Assembly (NCBI RefSeq): GCF_009834515.1
Contig: NZ_CP019426.1
Location: forward strand, 496,001 to 560,000
Length of the DNA stretch: 64,000 bases
From: Pseudomonas sp. R84
GTDB taxonomy: Bacteria > Pseudomonadota > Gammaproteobacteria > Pseudomonadales > Pseudomonadaceae
Direction: 5' to 3'
This document shows, piece after piece, positions 38,910 to 48,949 of the stretch. The first letter of the stretch is position 1. Each line of letters starts with the position of its first letter. The translations under genes were made by a program, and so were the position numbers. A model generated the notes under the pieces. It did not search any database and was not told the origin of the DNA. It saw nothing but the letters and a program-made list of their open reading frames with translations.

Positions 38910-39451
38910 GTACGGCCTCTTACCCGTTGTCGTATCAGCCATTCAATGGCAAACATCAGGCCGATCAATCCATAGGAGATCAGGCCGGTGTACAACATCC
39001 ACCAATTCAGCGGCGCCCACAGTGTCAGCAGGGCGGCGCACAAACCGTTGCAGAAGAAAAACACGCTCCAGGCCACCGTGACCTTGCGCGTATAGTGGAT
39101 CGCGATGTCCGGCAGCTCTGGTTCACGCAAGCGCGCCAGCCGCTCGACCATCGGCGGGCCGTATTTCAGGCTAAGGCTGAACAGCACCAGCATGAAGCCG
39201 CTGATCAGCACCGGGTACCAGCGCAGCAACAGCGGACTGTCGAACAGCGCCAGCAACAGGCAGAAGACGATCGCCACACAGGCCATCCACAGGCTGCCGG
39301 GCTTGCGCTCGCCGGTCAGCGCCCGCGCCAGCCACAGGCTGCCCAGCAGCAGGCCGAACTGCCATGGAGCAAAGTGCTCCATGCCGAAATACACCGCAAA
39401 GGGGTACAGCAGACCGGCCAGCAGCAGGCCGAGGCCGATCAGTCGGCTCAT
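38906..39451 (-). CDS. COG4648-type membrane protein, aryl polyene cluster
   Basis: 181 residues with about five or six membrane helices (RLIGLGLLLAGLLYPFAVY, MACVAIVFCLLLALFDSPLL, VAWSVFFFCNGLCAALLTLW, YTGLISYGLIGLMFAIEWLI). Proteins of this kind accompany the acyl carrier proteins and AMP-ligase in aryl polyene clusters. Biochemical role not known to me; possibly an assembly site for the pathway at the membrane. ATGA overlaps both neighbours. Confidence 0.82.
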   Translation of the reverse strand: MSRLIGLGLLLAGLLYPFAVYFGMEHFAPWQFGLLLGSLWLARALTGERKPGSLWMACVAIVFCLLLALFDSPLLLRWYPVLISGFMLVLFSLSLKYGPPMVERLARLREPELPDIAIHYTRKVTVAWSVFFFCNGLCAALLTLWAPLNWWMLYTGLISYGLIGLMFAIEWLIRQRVRGRT

Positions 39452-39702
39452 GCGGCCGGTTGAACCAGGCGGTAGACCGCCTCGACCACGTCACCGACAG
39501 TGCGCACCGATTTGAACTCTTCGGCGGCGATTTTCTTGCCGGTCTGGCGCTTGATGTGATCGATCAGATCGACCGCATCGATGCTGTCGATTTCCAGATC
39601 CTGATACAGGTTGGACTCCAGGCTCACACGGGCCGGATCCAGTTCGAACAGCTCGACCAAGGCATCGCGCAGGGTGTTGAAAATATCGTCACGAGTTTGC
39701 AT
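39448..39702 (-). CDS. Acyl carrier protein 2, aryl polyene cluster
   Basis: 84 residues. The phosphopantetheine attachment serine is Ser40 in LEIDSIDAVDLIDHI, the canonical DS(L/I) context. Four-helix ACP length. Two distinct carrier proteins are typical of aryl polyene systems, one for starter loading and one for elongation. The basic patch IKRQTGKKIAAEEF marks it off from carrier protein 1. ATGA overlap with the membrane protein gene and a 9-base gap to the other carrier gene. Confidence 0.93.
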   Translation of the reverse strand: MQTRDDIFNTLRDALVELFELDPARVSLESNLYQDLEIDSIDAVDLIDHIKRQTGKKIAAEEFKSVRTVGDVVEAVYRLVQPAA

Positions 39703-39711
39703 GGTCCGGTC

Positions 39712-39972
39712 TCAAGCTGCCTGTTTTGCCGTGACGAATGCCGCAAGGCTGGCCACGTTGGTGAAATGGTTACGGGTGTCTTTGGCGTCGGCGTCGATCT
39801 TGATGCCGTATTTTTTCTGGATCGCCAGACCCAGTTCCAGCGCGTCGACGGAATCCAGGCCCAGGCCTTCGCCGAACAGCGTCTGCTCGTCGCCGATGTC
39901 GTCGACACTGATGTCTTCGAGGCCGAGAGCATCGATGATCAGTAGTTTGATATCACGATTCAGATCGCTCAT
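39712..39972 (-). CDS. Acyl carrier protein 1, aryl polyene cluster
   Basis: 86 residues. The phosphopantetheine serine is Ser41 in GLGLDSVDALELGLAI, followed by KYGIKIDADAKDTRNHF. Its core resembles carrier proteins of type II polyketide and fatty acid synthases. The ATG lies 20 bases inside the end of the acyltransferase gene. Confidence 0.93.
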   Translation of the reverse strand: MSDLNRDIKLLIIDALGLEDISVDDIGDEQTLFGEGLGLDSVDALELGLAIQKKYGIKIDADAKDTRNHFTNVASLAAFVTAKQAA

Positions 39973-40762
39973 CTTCGGCGAGCTCCTTAATAAAGTAGGT
40001 GTGCAAATAATCGTTGAGCTTGCGCGAGGCTTGCGGGGCTGGCCCTTGCGCGGCGAAAGTCTGTGGGTCTATATCGGCCCCGACGCGAAAACTGAAGTGC
40101 ACGCGGCGGCTGGGGATCCGATACCAGGGTTCGGCTTTGGTCAGCGTGGTCGGGTTGACCTTGATGATCACCGGCGTGACTATTTTCGCACCGCGCAGGG
40201 CAATCGCTGCCGCCCCGCGATGAAAGGCCGGCGCCTGACCTGGCTGGGTGCGCGTGCCTTCCGGAAAGATGATCAGGGTCTGGCCGTTTTGCAGGGACTG
40301 GGCAGCGGCATCGAGCATGTCCATGCTGCCGTCGTTACTGATGTATTCGGTGCTGCGCAGCGGGCCACGGGTGAAGGGGTTTTCCCACAGGGTTTTCTTG
40401 ACCACGCAATTGGCTTGGCGCACCAGTCCGATCAGGAACACTACGTCGATCAACGACGGGTGGTTGGCGATGATCATCTGCCCGGGACGGCCAAGACGTT
40501 CGGCCCCTTGAATGTCATACGTCAACACGCCGGTACGGGCCATGAAGCGCACGAAAAACCAGAACAGCCGACTGACGGTCTGCCGCGCGCGCTGCCGATG
40601 TTTCAGCGCATCACCCGGCAGGCATCCGAGTAACGGAAACACCAGTACGCGCAGGCACAGTCCCCCCAGCCCGAACAGGGCGAAGCTTGCGGCGGTAGCC
40701 AGCAGGCGCCAGTAATAGGCGTCGCGGTTTTTTTCGGTCACGGGTTGCGTTGCCAGGTCCAT
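39953..40762 (-). CDS. 1-acylglycerol-3-phosphate acyltransferase-like protein, aryl polyene cluster
   Basis: 269 residues. A membrane helix or re-entrant segment (about 22-47) precedes the LPLAT domain: NHPSLID (H101, D106, the HX4D motif) and FPEGTR (about 166-171). It is a PlsC-like enzyme, probably acylating the lipid that bears the polyene, together with the LpxL-like enzyme downstream. ATG at 40762 has GGAAAA six bases upstream and overlaps the chain-length factor by 25 bases. A GTG at 40741, overlapping the stop as GTGA, is the alternative. Confidence 0.88.
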   Translation of the reverse strand: MDLATQPVTEKNRDAYYWRLLATAASFALFGLGGLCLRVLVFPLLGCLPGDALKHRQRARQTVSRLFWFFVRFMARTGVLTYDIQGAERLGRPGQMIIANHPSLIDVVFLIGLVRQANCVVKKTLWENPFTRGPLRSTEYISNDGSMDMLDAAAQSLQNGQTLIIFPEGTRTQPGQAPAFHRGAAAIALRGAKIVTPVIIKVNPTTLTKAEPWYRIPSRRVHFSFRVGADIDPQTFAAQGPAPQASRKLNDYLHTYFIKELAEDERSES

Positions 40763-41463
40763 ACACGATTTTTCCAGGCATGTTGGCAAAGGGGTTGCTG
40801 GCCAAGCAGGGTTCGCAGCAGAGTGAGCGCGTGGGGCCAGTGCGCTTTTGACCGTGTTTCTGTGGTGCTGTTCAGGGTCAGCCGCCAGTCGGTACCGGGG
40901 GTGAGCAAAAGGCCGAGCGCGTACGGAAACGGCACGTCGTCGATCCACGCTGAATACGCTTCGGGCGGTTGTTCTTCTGTGATCACCAGCAGCACCGCCG
41001 GGGCGCCCTCATTGAGCAGGGCTGCGGCTTCGAGCATGCCGTGTTCGAGGCCGTCGCCGGCAGCGGCGAGGGCGGTCATTTCGCTGGTCTCGCCGCGCAT
41101 GATCGACCACAGGCCGATAATCGCGTTGTGCACCGACAAGCTGAACTGCGTCGGCGACAGGGGCTGTTCGTTGGCCAGATCGGTGAGGATCTCGTAGGTA
41201 CGCGGGGTTTCGCCGTGACGCGAAACGAACACCAGCGGCAGATCCTCCCGTCCGTCGGCGAGGGGCCAGCCAACGCTGAACGCCATGCGTGCCAGTCGGC
41301 TGAGGCGGCGGCGTTGCATGGCCGGCAAAAACGACACATCGGGCGCGGCATCGCTGCTCTGGAGTACCACCGGTTGTCGGCTCCAGGCCTGCCAGGCGTC
41401 CACGCTGTCGAGCCCGGGAGCCCACGCGCGCCATTGGGCGATGTTGAAGTTGATCACGGACAT
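40738..41463 (-). CDS. Ketosynthase chain-length factor, aryl polyene cluster
   Basis: 241 residues matching only the N-terminal half of a ketosynthase. It has AMQRRRLSRLARMAFSVG and LSPTQFSLSVHNAIIGLWSI, the signature of the stand-alone chain-length-factor family found in aryl polyene clusters. The active-site cysteine is absent, as expected for a non-catalytic partner. It forms a heterodimer with a ketosynthase and sets polyene length. First gene of the operon, about 80 bases after the predicted transcription start. Confidence 0.9.
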   Translation of the reverse strand: MSVINFNIAQWRAWAPGLDSVDAWQAWSRQPVVLQSSDAAPDVSFLPAMQRRRLSRLARMAFSVGWPLADGREDLPLVFVSRHGETPRTYEILTDLANEQPLSPTQFSLSVHNAIIGLWSIMRGETSEMTALAAAGDGLEHGMLEAAALLNEGAPAVLLVITEEQPPEAYSAWIDDVPFPYALGLLLTPGTDWRLTLNSTTETRSKAHWPHALTLLRTLLGQQPLCQHAWKNRVWTWQRNP

Positions 41464-41551
41464 TCATCCCGCCCCTGCGGGCATTCGTTGACGCGTTGAG
41501 TGGCCAGAGCCGCAGCAGGCTTGACGTGGCGCATGGCGCCGGGTGGCGCGC

Positions 41552-41580
41552 ATTATCCCGGTGCGACGGGTGTGTAGCAA
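41552..41580 (-). promoter_or_regulatory. Sigma-70 promoter of the aryl polyene operon
   Basis: On the minus strand TTGCTA (41580-41575) and GATAAT (41557-41552) are 17 bases apart. Transcription would start near 41545, giving an 80-base leader before the first gene. It is the best promoter-like pair I found in the 356-base gap between the operon and the divergent parA-like gene. Confidence 0.6.
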
Positions 41581-41588
41581 ATGCTGGT

Positions 41589-41611
41589 TACATTTTGCGC
41601 AACGAAATGTA
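41589..41611. promoter_or_regulatory. Dyad operator candidate TACATTT-N9-AAATGTA
   Basis: A perfect 7-base inverted repeat with a 9-base spacer lies 8 bases upstream of the -35 of the aryl polyene promoter, where an activator or a repressor of either divergent gene could bind. No regulator gene is in the cluster, so the binding protein would be encoded elsewhere. The 200 bases from here to the parA-like gene show nothing else clear. Confidence 0.5.
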
Positions 41612-41819
41612 CCGAGTGGTTCGCAAGAAAACTGTCACTTGGCCATTATCCAGATCGTGAGCGGCTTGTCTGTCGGGCATCTCGGCGATCAATGGCGGCG
41701 ATTGCCCTATCTGTCCGCGGATATTTGCACCTGACTTTGTAGTCCGTGTCCGTGAAGGTAGCGAAGCGAGGTCGAGCGCATCTACACTCGGTCATTCTTT
41801 GATACACGGAGGTTTGGTC

Positions 41820-42590
41820 ATGCGGCGCGTGGTGTTCAATCAGAAAGGTGGCGTAGGCAAGTCCAGCATTGCCTGCAATCTGGCGGCGGTCAGCGCCAGC
41901 GAGGGTTATCGCACGCTGTTGGTGGACCTTGATGCCCAGGCCAACTCCACTCAATATCTGACCGGGCTGACTGGCAACGACATCCCGATGGGCATTGCCG
42001 ACTTCTTCAAGCAGACGCTGTCCTCGGGGCCGTTCTCGAAGAAGAATCAGGCGGATATTTACGAAACGCCGTTCGACAACCTGCACATCATCACCGCGAC
42101 GGCCGAGCTGGCCGATTTGCAGCCCAAACTTGAGGCCAAGCACAAGATCAACAAGCTGCGTAAGTTGCTCGATGAGTTGTCTGAAGATTACGACCGCATC
42201 TACCTCGATACGCCGCCAGCGCTGAATTTCTATGCGGTTTCGGCGCTGATTGCCGCTGATCGTGTGCTGATTCCCTTCGATTGCGACAGTTTCTCCCGTC
42301 AGGCCTTGTACGGCCTGATCGCGGAAATCGAAGAGCTGAAAGATGACCATAACGAAGGACTGGAAGTCGAAGGCATCGTAGTCAACCAGTTCCAGGCCCG
42401 GGCGAGCCTGCCACAGCAGATTCTTGATGAGTTGATTGCCGAAGGCTTGCCGGTTCTGCCGGTGTATCTGACCAGTTCGGTGCGCATGCGCGAATCGCAC
42501 CAGGCCAGCATGCCGCTGATCCACCTCGACCCGCGCCATAAGCTGACCCAGCAATTCGTCGAACTGCACAACTTGCTCGAAGATCACTGA
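41820..42590 (+). CDS. ParA-family ATPase without ParB
   Basis: 256 residues of the deviant Walker A group: [18 protein letters not shown] near the N-terminus (signature lysines 9 and 14), A-prime motif [12 protein letters not shown] and Walker [11 protein letters not shown]. Such ATPases place chromosomes, plasmids or protein complexes. No parB follows, and similar orphan ParA genes occur at this site in other pseudomonads, so a role other than segregation is possible. ATG at 41820 has GGAGG seven bases upstream. Confidence 0.88.
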   Translation: MRRVVFNQKGGVGKSSIACNLAAVSASEGYRTLLVDLDAQANSTQYLTGLTGNDIPMGIADFFKQTLSSGPFSKKNQADIYETPFDNLHIITATAELADLQPKLEAKHKINKLRKLLDELSEDYDRIYLDTPPALNFYAVSALIAADRVLIPFDCDSFSRQALYGLIAEIEELKDDHNEGLEVEGIVVNQFQARASLPQQILDELIAEGLPVLPVYLTSSVRMRESHQASMPLIHLDPRHKLTQQFVELHNLLEDH

Positions 42591-42613
42591 TCTCCTGAGC
42601 TACGCAGATCCCC

Positions 42614-42702
42614 TGTAGGAGTGAGCCTGCTCGCGATAGCGTCCTGTCAGCCAACACTTGAGTGACTGAAAGGAAGCTATCGCGAGCAGGCTCACTCCTA
42701 CA
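42614..42702. repeat. REPIN, TGTAGGAGTGAGCC type
   Basis: TGTAGGAGTGAGCCTGCTCG and its complement flank a spacer of about 35 bases between the convergent parA-like and trxC genes. The arms are a different REP subtype from the GTGGGAGCGAGC elements elsewhere in the window. Confidence 0.9.
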
Positions 42703-42717
42703 TTGTTTGGCGGTGTG

Positions 42718-43152
42718 TCAGATCCCTTGGCTACGCAGCCACGCCATCAATTGCGGCAACGGCAACGCGCCACTCTGCCGCGCCACTTCCTTTCCGTTCT
42801 TGAAAAGAATCAGACTCGGAATCGAGCGAATCCCCAACTGCGCCGACAACTGCTGATTCGCTTCACTATCAAGCTTGGCCAAGCGGCACTTGCCCGCCAG
42901 CTGCGCCGCCGCCTGCTCGAACACCGGCGCAAATGACTTGCACGGCCCACACCATTCCGCCCAGACATCAACCAACAGCGGTAAATCCCCCTTGATCTGG
43001 CTGGCGTAGTCGCCTTGCTTGAGTTCGAACGGTTTGCTCGACAGCACGGCGGATTTGCAGCGTCCGCACTTGGGCTGGTCCGCGAGGCGCTCGGCAGGGA
43101 TGCGGTTGAGGCCGTTGCAGGAGGGGCAGGGGATGAGGAGTGGGGTGGTCAT
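42718..43152 (-). CDS. trxC: Thioredoxin 2
   Basis: 144 residues. The N-terminal zinc-binding domain has CPSCN (Cys9, Cys12) and CGRC (Cys29, Cys32). The thioredoxin domain follows, with active site WCGPC at 67-71 in LVDVWAEWCGPCKSFAP and the cis-proline segment RSIPSLILFKNG. The reduced enzyme repairs disulfides in the cytoplasm, and the zinc site senses oxidation in the E. coli protein. ATG at 43152 gives the family N-terminus. Confidence 0.95.
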   Translation of the reverse strand: MTTPLLIPCPSCNGLNRIPAERLADQPKCGRCKSAVLSSKPFELKQGDYASQIKGDLPLLVDVWAEWCGPCKSFAPVFEQAAAQLAGKCRLAKLDSEANQQLSAQLGIRSIPSLILFKNGKEVARQSGALPLPQLMAWLRSQGI

Positions 43153-43280
43153 GAGCGAAATCCGGAATTGAGCTGATAACACCTAGTTGGAGACGTTTGC
43201 TCATATTTTCAATCGTGCAGGCTCTCGCGTTGTGCCTAGGCTGAAGACGCAGCAGGCCAATCCATTGGTCTGCCTAGTTT

Positions 43281-43297
43281 TATCGCAACTTGCGATA
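43281..43297. promoter_or_regulatory. Candidate HigA operator
   Basis: TATCGCAA-C-TTGCGATA is a perfect 8-base palindrome. A half-site TGCGATA follows at 43331-43337, just before the higB start. HigA antitoxins bind palindromes overlapping their own promoter, and this is the only strong dyad in the 195-base gap between trxC and higB. Confidence 0.6.
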
Positions 43298-43347
43298 TTT
43301 TTGGTTTGTGATTAACTCCCCATAGCAGAATGCGATAAGGATGTTGC

Positions 43348-43644
43348 ATGCATGTGTTCAGTGAAAAACCCATTCGACAGGCCAAGGAGCAATGGCCACA
43401 AGCAGCAAGTGCTCTGGCGCAGTGGTTTCGTTTGGCGAGCAGAATTTATCCAAAGGATTTTTCAGCGATGAAATCGATATTTCCTGCGACCGACAAGGTT
43501 GGCGAGTTTCATGTCTTCGATATCGGTGACAATAAATTGAGACTGATTGCTTTTGTCAGTTATCGCTCTCAGAGACTCTACATAAAGCATGTGATGGATC
43601 ACCGCGAATATGACCGCGGTAAATGGAAGGAGGGTAGGGTATGA
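43348..43644 (+). CDS. higB: HigB-type mRNA interferase toxin
   Basis: 98 residues. The family pattern is IYPKDFSAMKSIFPATDKV, then VFDIGDNKLRLIAFVSYRSQ and YIKHVMDHREYDRGKW, with the C-terminal His-x-EYD basic patch that cleaves mRNA on the ribosome. It precedes the antitoxin and overlaps it by ATGA, the usual HigBA order. Codon use is slightly more AT-rich than in the neighbours, which suggests transfer. The candidate operator lies 50 bases upstream. Confidence 0.88.
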   Translation: MHVFSEKPIRQAKEQWPQAASALAQWFRLASRIYPKDFSAMKSIFPATDKVGEFHVFDIGDNKLRLIAFVSYRSQRLYIKHVMDHREYDRGKWKEGRV

Positions 43645-44042
43645 ATGCTTTGATTAAAACGGTTGTCGAGCACTGGGAATTTGTCTCTCCAGTGGTTCGG
43701 AAACCGAAAAACGAAGACGACTACGATGCTTTGGTATTGGCAGTCGACGAACTGCTGGAAATTACCGGCGATGATGAGTCGCACCCGTTGATGAGCTTGG
43801 TCGACATCATCGGTGACTGGATCGAAGAATGGGATCACACCCATCACCCCATGGCCCAGGCAAGTGGCGAAGAGGTTCTCGGTTACATGATGCGTGAGCA
43901 CGGCCTGACTCAGAGCGACTTGCCGGGTGTTGGTACTCAGTCGGTTGTTTCGGAGATTTTGAACGGCAAGCGCAAGCTTAACTTGCGCCAGATTCGTTGG
44001 TTGGCAGAGCGCTTCAATGTGCCAATCGATGTGTTTACCTGA
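43641..44042 (+). CDS. higA: HigA-type antitoxin with XRE helix-turn-helix
   Basis: 133 residues. The N-terminal half (about 1-75) is acidic and helical and should neutralise HigB. The C-terminal half (about 85-133) is an XRE DNA-binding domain: HGLTQSDLPGVGTQSVVSEI and LNLRQIRWLAERFNV. It overlaps the toxin gene by ATGA and ends 7 bases from the convergent selO. Confidence 0.88.
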   Translation: MNALIKTVVEHWEFVSPVVRKPKNEDDYDALVLAVDELLEITGDDESHPLMSLVDIIGDWIEEWDHTHHPMAQASGEEVLGYMMREHGLTQSDLPGVGTQSVVSEILNGKRKLNLRQIRWLAERFNVPIDVFT

Positions 44043-44049
44043 TGCTGGT

Positions 44050-45561
<1,512 letters not shown>

Positions 45562-48500
45562 TTAGTCGAGTTTGGCCGGCGGCGGCTCTTGCAGCGGTTT
45601 CTGATCGTCGGCGACCGGCACGATGGTTTTCGTTTCCGGTTCGATCGGCACCATCTTGTATTCCTGACCGTGCAGGTTCTTCAGGTAAACCTCCATCTGG
45701 CGGAACGAGATGTTGATGTGCTGCTTCTTGAACTCGCGGTTGATGAAGCGGTTGACCTCATCGAGTACCGGGTTACGGTCACCGAGGTCGCGCACGTGCA
45801 TGCGCAATTCGTGGTCGAGGGTGCTTTCGCCGAAGTTGAGGAAGTACACGTGCGGCTCGGGTTCCTTGAGCACGCGCGGGTTCTCGCGGGCAGCCTTGAG
45901 CAGCAGTTCCTTGACCAGATCCAGGTCCGAGCCGTAATCGACGCCGAGTTTCAGCGTGACGCGGGTGATGGTGTCGGTCAGCGACCAGTTGATCAGTTGC
46001 CCGGTGATGAACGTCTTGTTCGGGACAATGATGTCCTTGCGGTCGAAGTCGGTAATGGTCGTGGCGCGGATGCGGATCTTGCTCACCGTGCCCGACAGGT
46101 TGCCGATGGTGATGGTGTCACCGATCCGTACCGGGCGTTCGAAGAGGATCATGATGCCGGAGATGAAGTTCGCAAAGATCTCCTGCATGCCGAAACCGAG
46201 GCCGACCGACAGCGCCGCCACCAGCCATTGCAACTTGTCCCAACTCACGCCGAGGGTCGACAGGGTCGAGACGAAGCCGACGCCAGCGATCACGTACGAC
46301 AGCAACGTCGTGGTCGCGTAGGCACTGCCCTGAGCCAGATTGAGCTTGGACAGCACAAACACTTCGAGCAGGCCGGGCAAGTTGCGCGCGAGGGCGAAGG
46401 TGATGCCGATGATGATCAGCGCGCCGAGCATGTCGCCGATGCTGATCGGCACCATGCTCATGTTGGCGCCGGTGCCGCTGGTGTATTCGTAGAGGGTGAT
46501 GTTGTCGAGGTAGGAGAACACCGAAATCAGGTCCGACCAGACCCAGTAAAGCGCGGCAATGAAACCGCCGAGCAGGGCCAGACGGATCAGGCGCAGGGAC
46601 TGCTCGTTGACCTTTTCGATGTCCAGCGTCGGCTCTTCGATCACCGCTTCGCCGTCGCCAGCCTCTTTTGCGGCCTGACGTTTGGCCAGGGCGCGTTGAT
46701 AGGCCAGGCGTCGCGCGGCAACGCTCAGGCCACGGACGAAAGTCGCTTCGATCACCAGCCAGAACATCAGCAGGTACAGGGTGTTGATCAAGCGGTCGCT
46801 GAGTTTCAGCGCGGTGTAGTAGTAGCCGAAGCACACCGCCACGAACAACGCGATCGGCAGCAGGGTGAACATCACACCGACGGCCTTGCGGAACAACGAG
46901 GTGTTCTCGTGGGCCGGGCTGCTGATCAGTAGACGGCTGAGCAGCCATGCCATCAAGGCGTAGCAAGTCAGCACCACCGGCATGCCGAGCACATCATCGG
47001 CCAGGGCCGCCGGTTGCAATTCGGCGACGGCAACAATGGTCACCAGCGCCATGACCACCAGACCCAGTCGACGGATCCAGCCTTGCAGGAATTCAACCTG
47101 AGGTTTCTCCCAACGGAAGTGCAGTTCCGCCACGCCGCCCGGCGCCAGAATCCGGTAAGCGGTGTAGAACACCAGCCACGCCTGACCCATTTGCAGCAAA
47201 GCCGCGCCCATGTTGGCGTTCTGTCCGCGCGCGTCGATCTGCAACGCCAGACCACACAAGGCCAGGCCCAACGCGACCGGCATCGCCAACAGAATATTGA
47301 TCAGAATCGCCTGCGGCGTGTGCCACTGGCTGTCACGCTTGAAGTGGCCGATGTCCTGGTGAACTTTGTTCAGCCGCGCGTACAGATTTTTGCGCCGCCA
47401 CAGCAGTGCGCCGATCAACAGTGCCAGCGGCAGGAACAGCAACGGACGCTGAGTCAGGCCGTCGGTCAGCTCGCTGAGGCTGGAGGCCCACGGCAGGGTG
47501 TCGACCTGGCGTTTCAGGCGCTCCGGCACCGCGCGCATCCATTCCAGATCCAGCGGCTTGTTGCTCGGAATCCAGAACATCTGCTCATCGAGCGTCGCAC
47601 GCAGCCCCTGCGCGGTGCTCAGCAGTTGTTTCTGATTGAGTTGCAGGGTGATCGACTCGTTGAGCATGGCGCTCAGTTCGCGATTCAGTCGCTCCAGCAG
47701 GTCGGCGCGGGTGTTGGCCAGCTCCAGCAGGTTTTTGCGCAATTGCGGGGTGACCTGCTCCGGCGGCTGAGTGGCCAGCAAATTGTCGACATAGGCGGCG
47801 GGATTGCTCAGTTGCTCACGCTGCTGGCTGACGTCGAATTGCCACAAGCGAATGTCGGCGATCTGATCCGCCAGGTCGCGGTCGACCTTGAGTCGCGGAA
47901 GGGCTTGTTTCTGTTTGTAGAGAATCTTCGACAGCAGCAGGCTGCCCTTGAGCACGCTGATCTGCTCGTCCAGCGCTGAATCGCTTTGGGTCAGGCTGTC
48001 GAGCTGTTGTTTGGTCTGCAGATTCTGCTGGGTGACTTCGTTGAGGCGGTCAGTGCTTTTCAGCAGGTAGTCGGAGAGTTTGAGGTTGGCCGTGCTTTCG
48101 ATGGCCAGCAGACTGCTGCTACCGGCCTTCTGCGCTTCGATCGACTGCTGGGTCACGGTTTCCTGCGACTGCGCCAGACGCTTCTGGTTGATCAGGGTTT
48201 GCAGTTCCTGGATCTCGCGGTCGAGGCGGTCGGACTTCTCCGAGAGCAAGTCATGCTGAGCGTTGCCCAGATCCTGCAACTGGCTGTTGCCGGCCAGCTC
48301 CTGACGGCGCAACGGAATCAGCGCATTCAGCGCCGCCAGTTCGGCGTTCAACTGGTCGCGCTGCTCGGCGGTGACGGTTTTACCCGCGTCCTTGCCGGAC
48401 TTGAGGATGTTGTTGATCTGCTGGATGCGCGTCTGGCTGGCGGAAATCTCTGCCTGAGCACGCTCGGGGCGCGTCTGTGCGGTGATGATCAGGCTGTTGG

Positions 48501-48915
48501 CGTCGGCGAGGGCTTTTTGCAGGTCACTTTGCTGAGTCGAGCGATCGGTGAGGATTTGCTCCAGTTGCTGAATCGACTCTTTGGGAAAACGCTGTGCCAC
48601 CGGCACCACGGCCGTAGCCTTGAGGCGCGTCAGTTCGCGGGTGCTTTCAATCGTCTGCTTGGGCGCGCTCGCCAGTTGCTGCTTGAGATCGATCAGTTTC
48701 TGCTCGTAATCACGCTGGTTGTTCAGCTGATTGAGCGTGTTCTGCAGGACGGTCTGCAGGGTCTTCTTATCGGCATCCGGCAGTTTGCTGTCGGCCAGTT
48801 TGTCGAGACTGGCCTGCACGGCGTCGCTGGACGGTGGTTCGGCGGCGTACAGCGGGCCGACAGTAAGACTCAGGCCCAGCAGGGCCGCGGCGAAAAAGGA
48901 GCGCAGGGTAGGCAT
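45562..48915 (-). CDS. mscK: Large mechanosensitive channel, MscK type
   Basis: 1117 residues, close to the 1120 of E. coli MscK. A signal peptide (1-24, ending LYAAE) is followed by a long periplasmic coiled coil (about 30-470), then about eleven membrane helices (about 480-900) and the MscS core. The core has FERPVRIGDTITIGNLSGTV, RIRATTITDFDRKDIIVPNK and the cytoplasmic cage DYGSDLDLVKELLLK. These match MscK rather than MscM (YjeP). The channel opens on membrane tension to release ions during osmotic downshift; in E. coli MscK gating also depends on K+. Next to an antiporter gene. Confidence 0.92.
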   Translation of the reverse strand: MPTLRSFFAAALLGLSLTVGPLYAAEPPSSDAVQASLDKLADSKLPDADKKTLQTVLQNTLNQLNNQRDYEQKLIDLKQQLASAPKQTIESTRELTRLKATAVVPVAQRFPKESIQQLEQILTDRSTQQSDLQKALADANSLIITAQTRPERAQAEISASQTRIQQINNILKSGKDAGKTVTAEQRDQLNAELAALNALIPLRRQELAGNSQLQDLGNAQHDLLSEKSDRLDREIQELQTLINQKRLAQSQETVTQQSIEAQKAGSSSLLAIESTANLKLSDYLLKSTDRLNEVTQQNLQTKQQLDSLTQSDSALDEQISVLKGSLLLSKILYKQKQALPRLKVDRDLADQIADIRLWQFDVSQQREQLSNPAAYVDNLLATQPPEQVTPQLRKNLLELANTRADLLERLNRELSAMLNESITLQLNQKQLLSTAQGLRATLDEQMFWIPSNKPLDLEWMRAVPERLKRQVDTLPWASSLSELTDGLTQRPLLFLPLALLIGALLWRRKNLYARLNKVHQDIGHFKRDSQWHTPQAILINILLAMPVALGLALCGLALQIDARGQNANMGAALLQMGQAWLVFYTAYRILAPGGVAELHFRWEKPQVEFLQGWIRRLGLVVMALVTIVAVAELQPAALADDVLGMPVVLTCYALMAWLLSRLLISSPAHENTSLFRKAVGVMFTLLPIALFVAVCFGYYYTALKLSDRLINTLYLLMFWLVIEATFVRGLSVAARRLAYQRALAKRQAAKEAGDGEAVIEEPTLDIEKVNEQSLRLIRLALLGGFIAALYWVWSDLISVFSYLDNITLYEYTSGTGANMSMVPISIGDMLGALIIIGITFALARNLPGLLEVFVLSKLNLAQGSAYATTTLLSYVIAGVGFVSTLSTLGVSWDKLQWLVAALSVGLGFGMQEIFANFISGIMILFERPVRIGDTITIGNLSGTVSKIRIRATTITDFDRKDIIVPNKTFITGQLINWSLTDTITRVTLKLGVDYGSDLDLVKELLLKAARENPRVLKEPEPHVYFLNFGESTLDHELRMHVRDLGDRNPVLDEVNRFINREFKKQHINISFRQMEVYLKNLHGQEYKMVPIEPETKTIVPVADDQKPLQEPPPAKLD

Positions 48916-48949
48916 AGAGACCGGTCAAGCAAGTGAGAGTGGACGCAGT

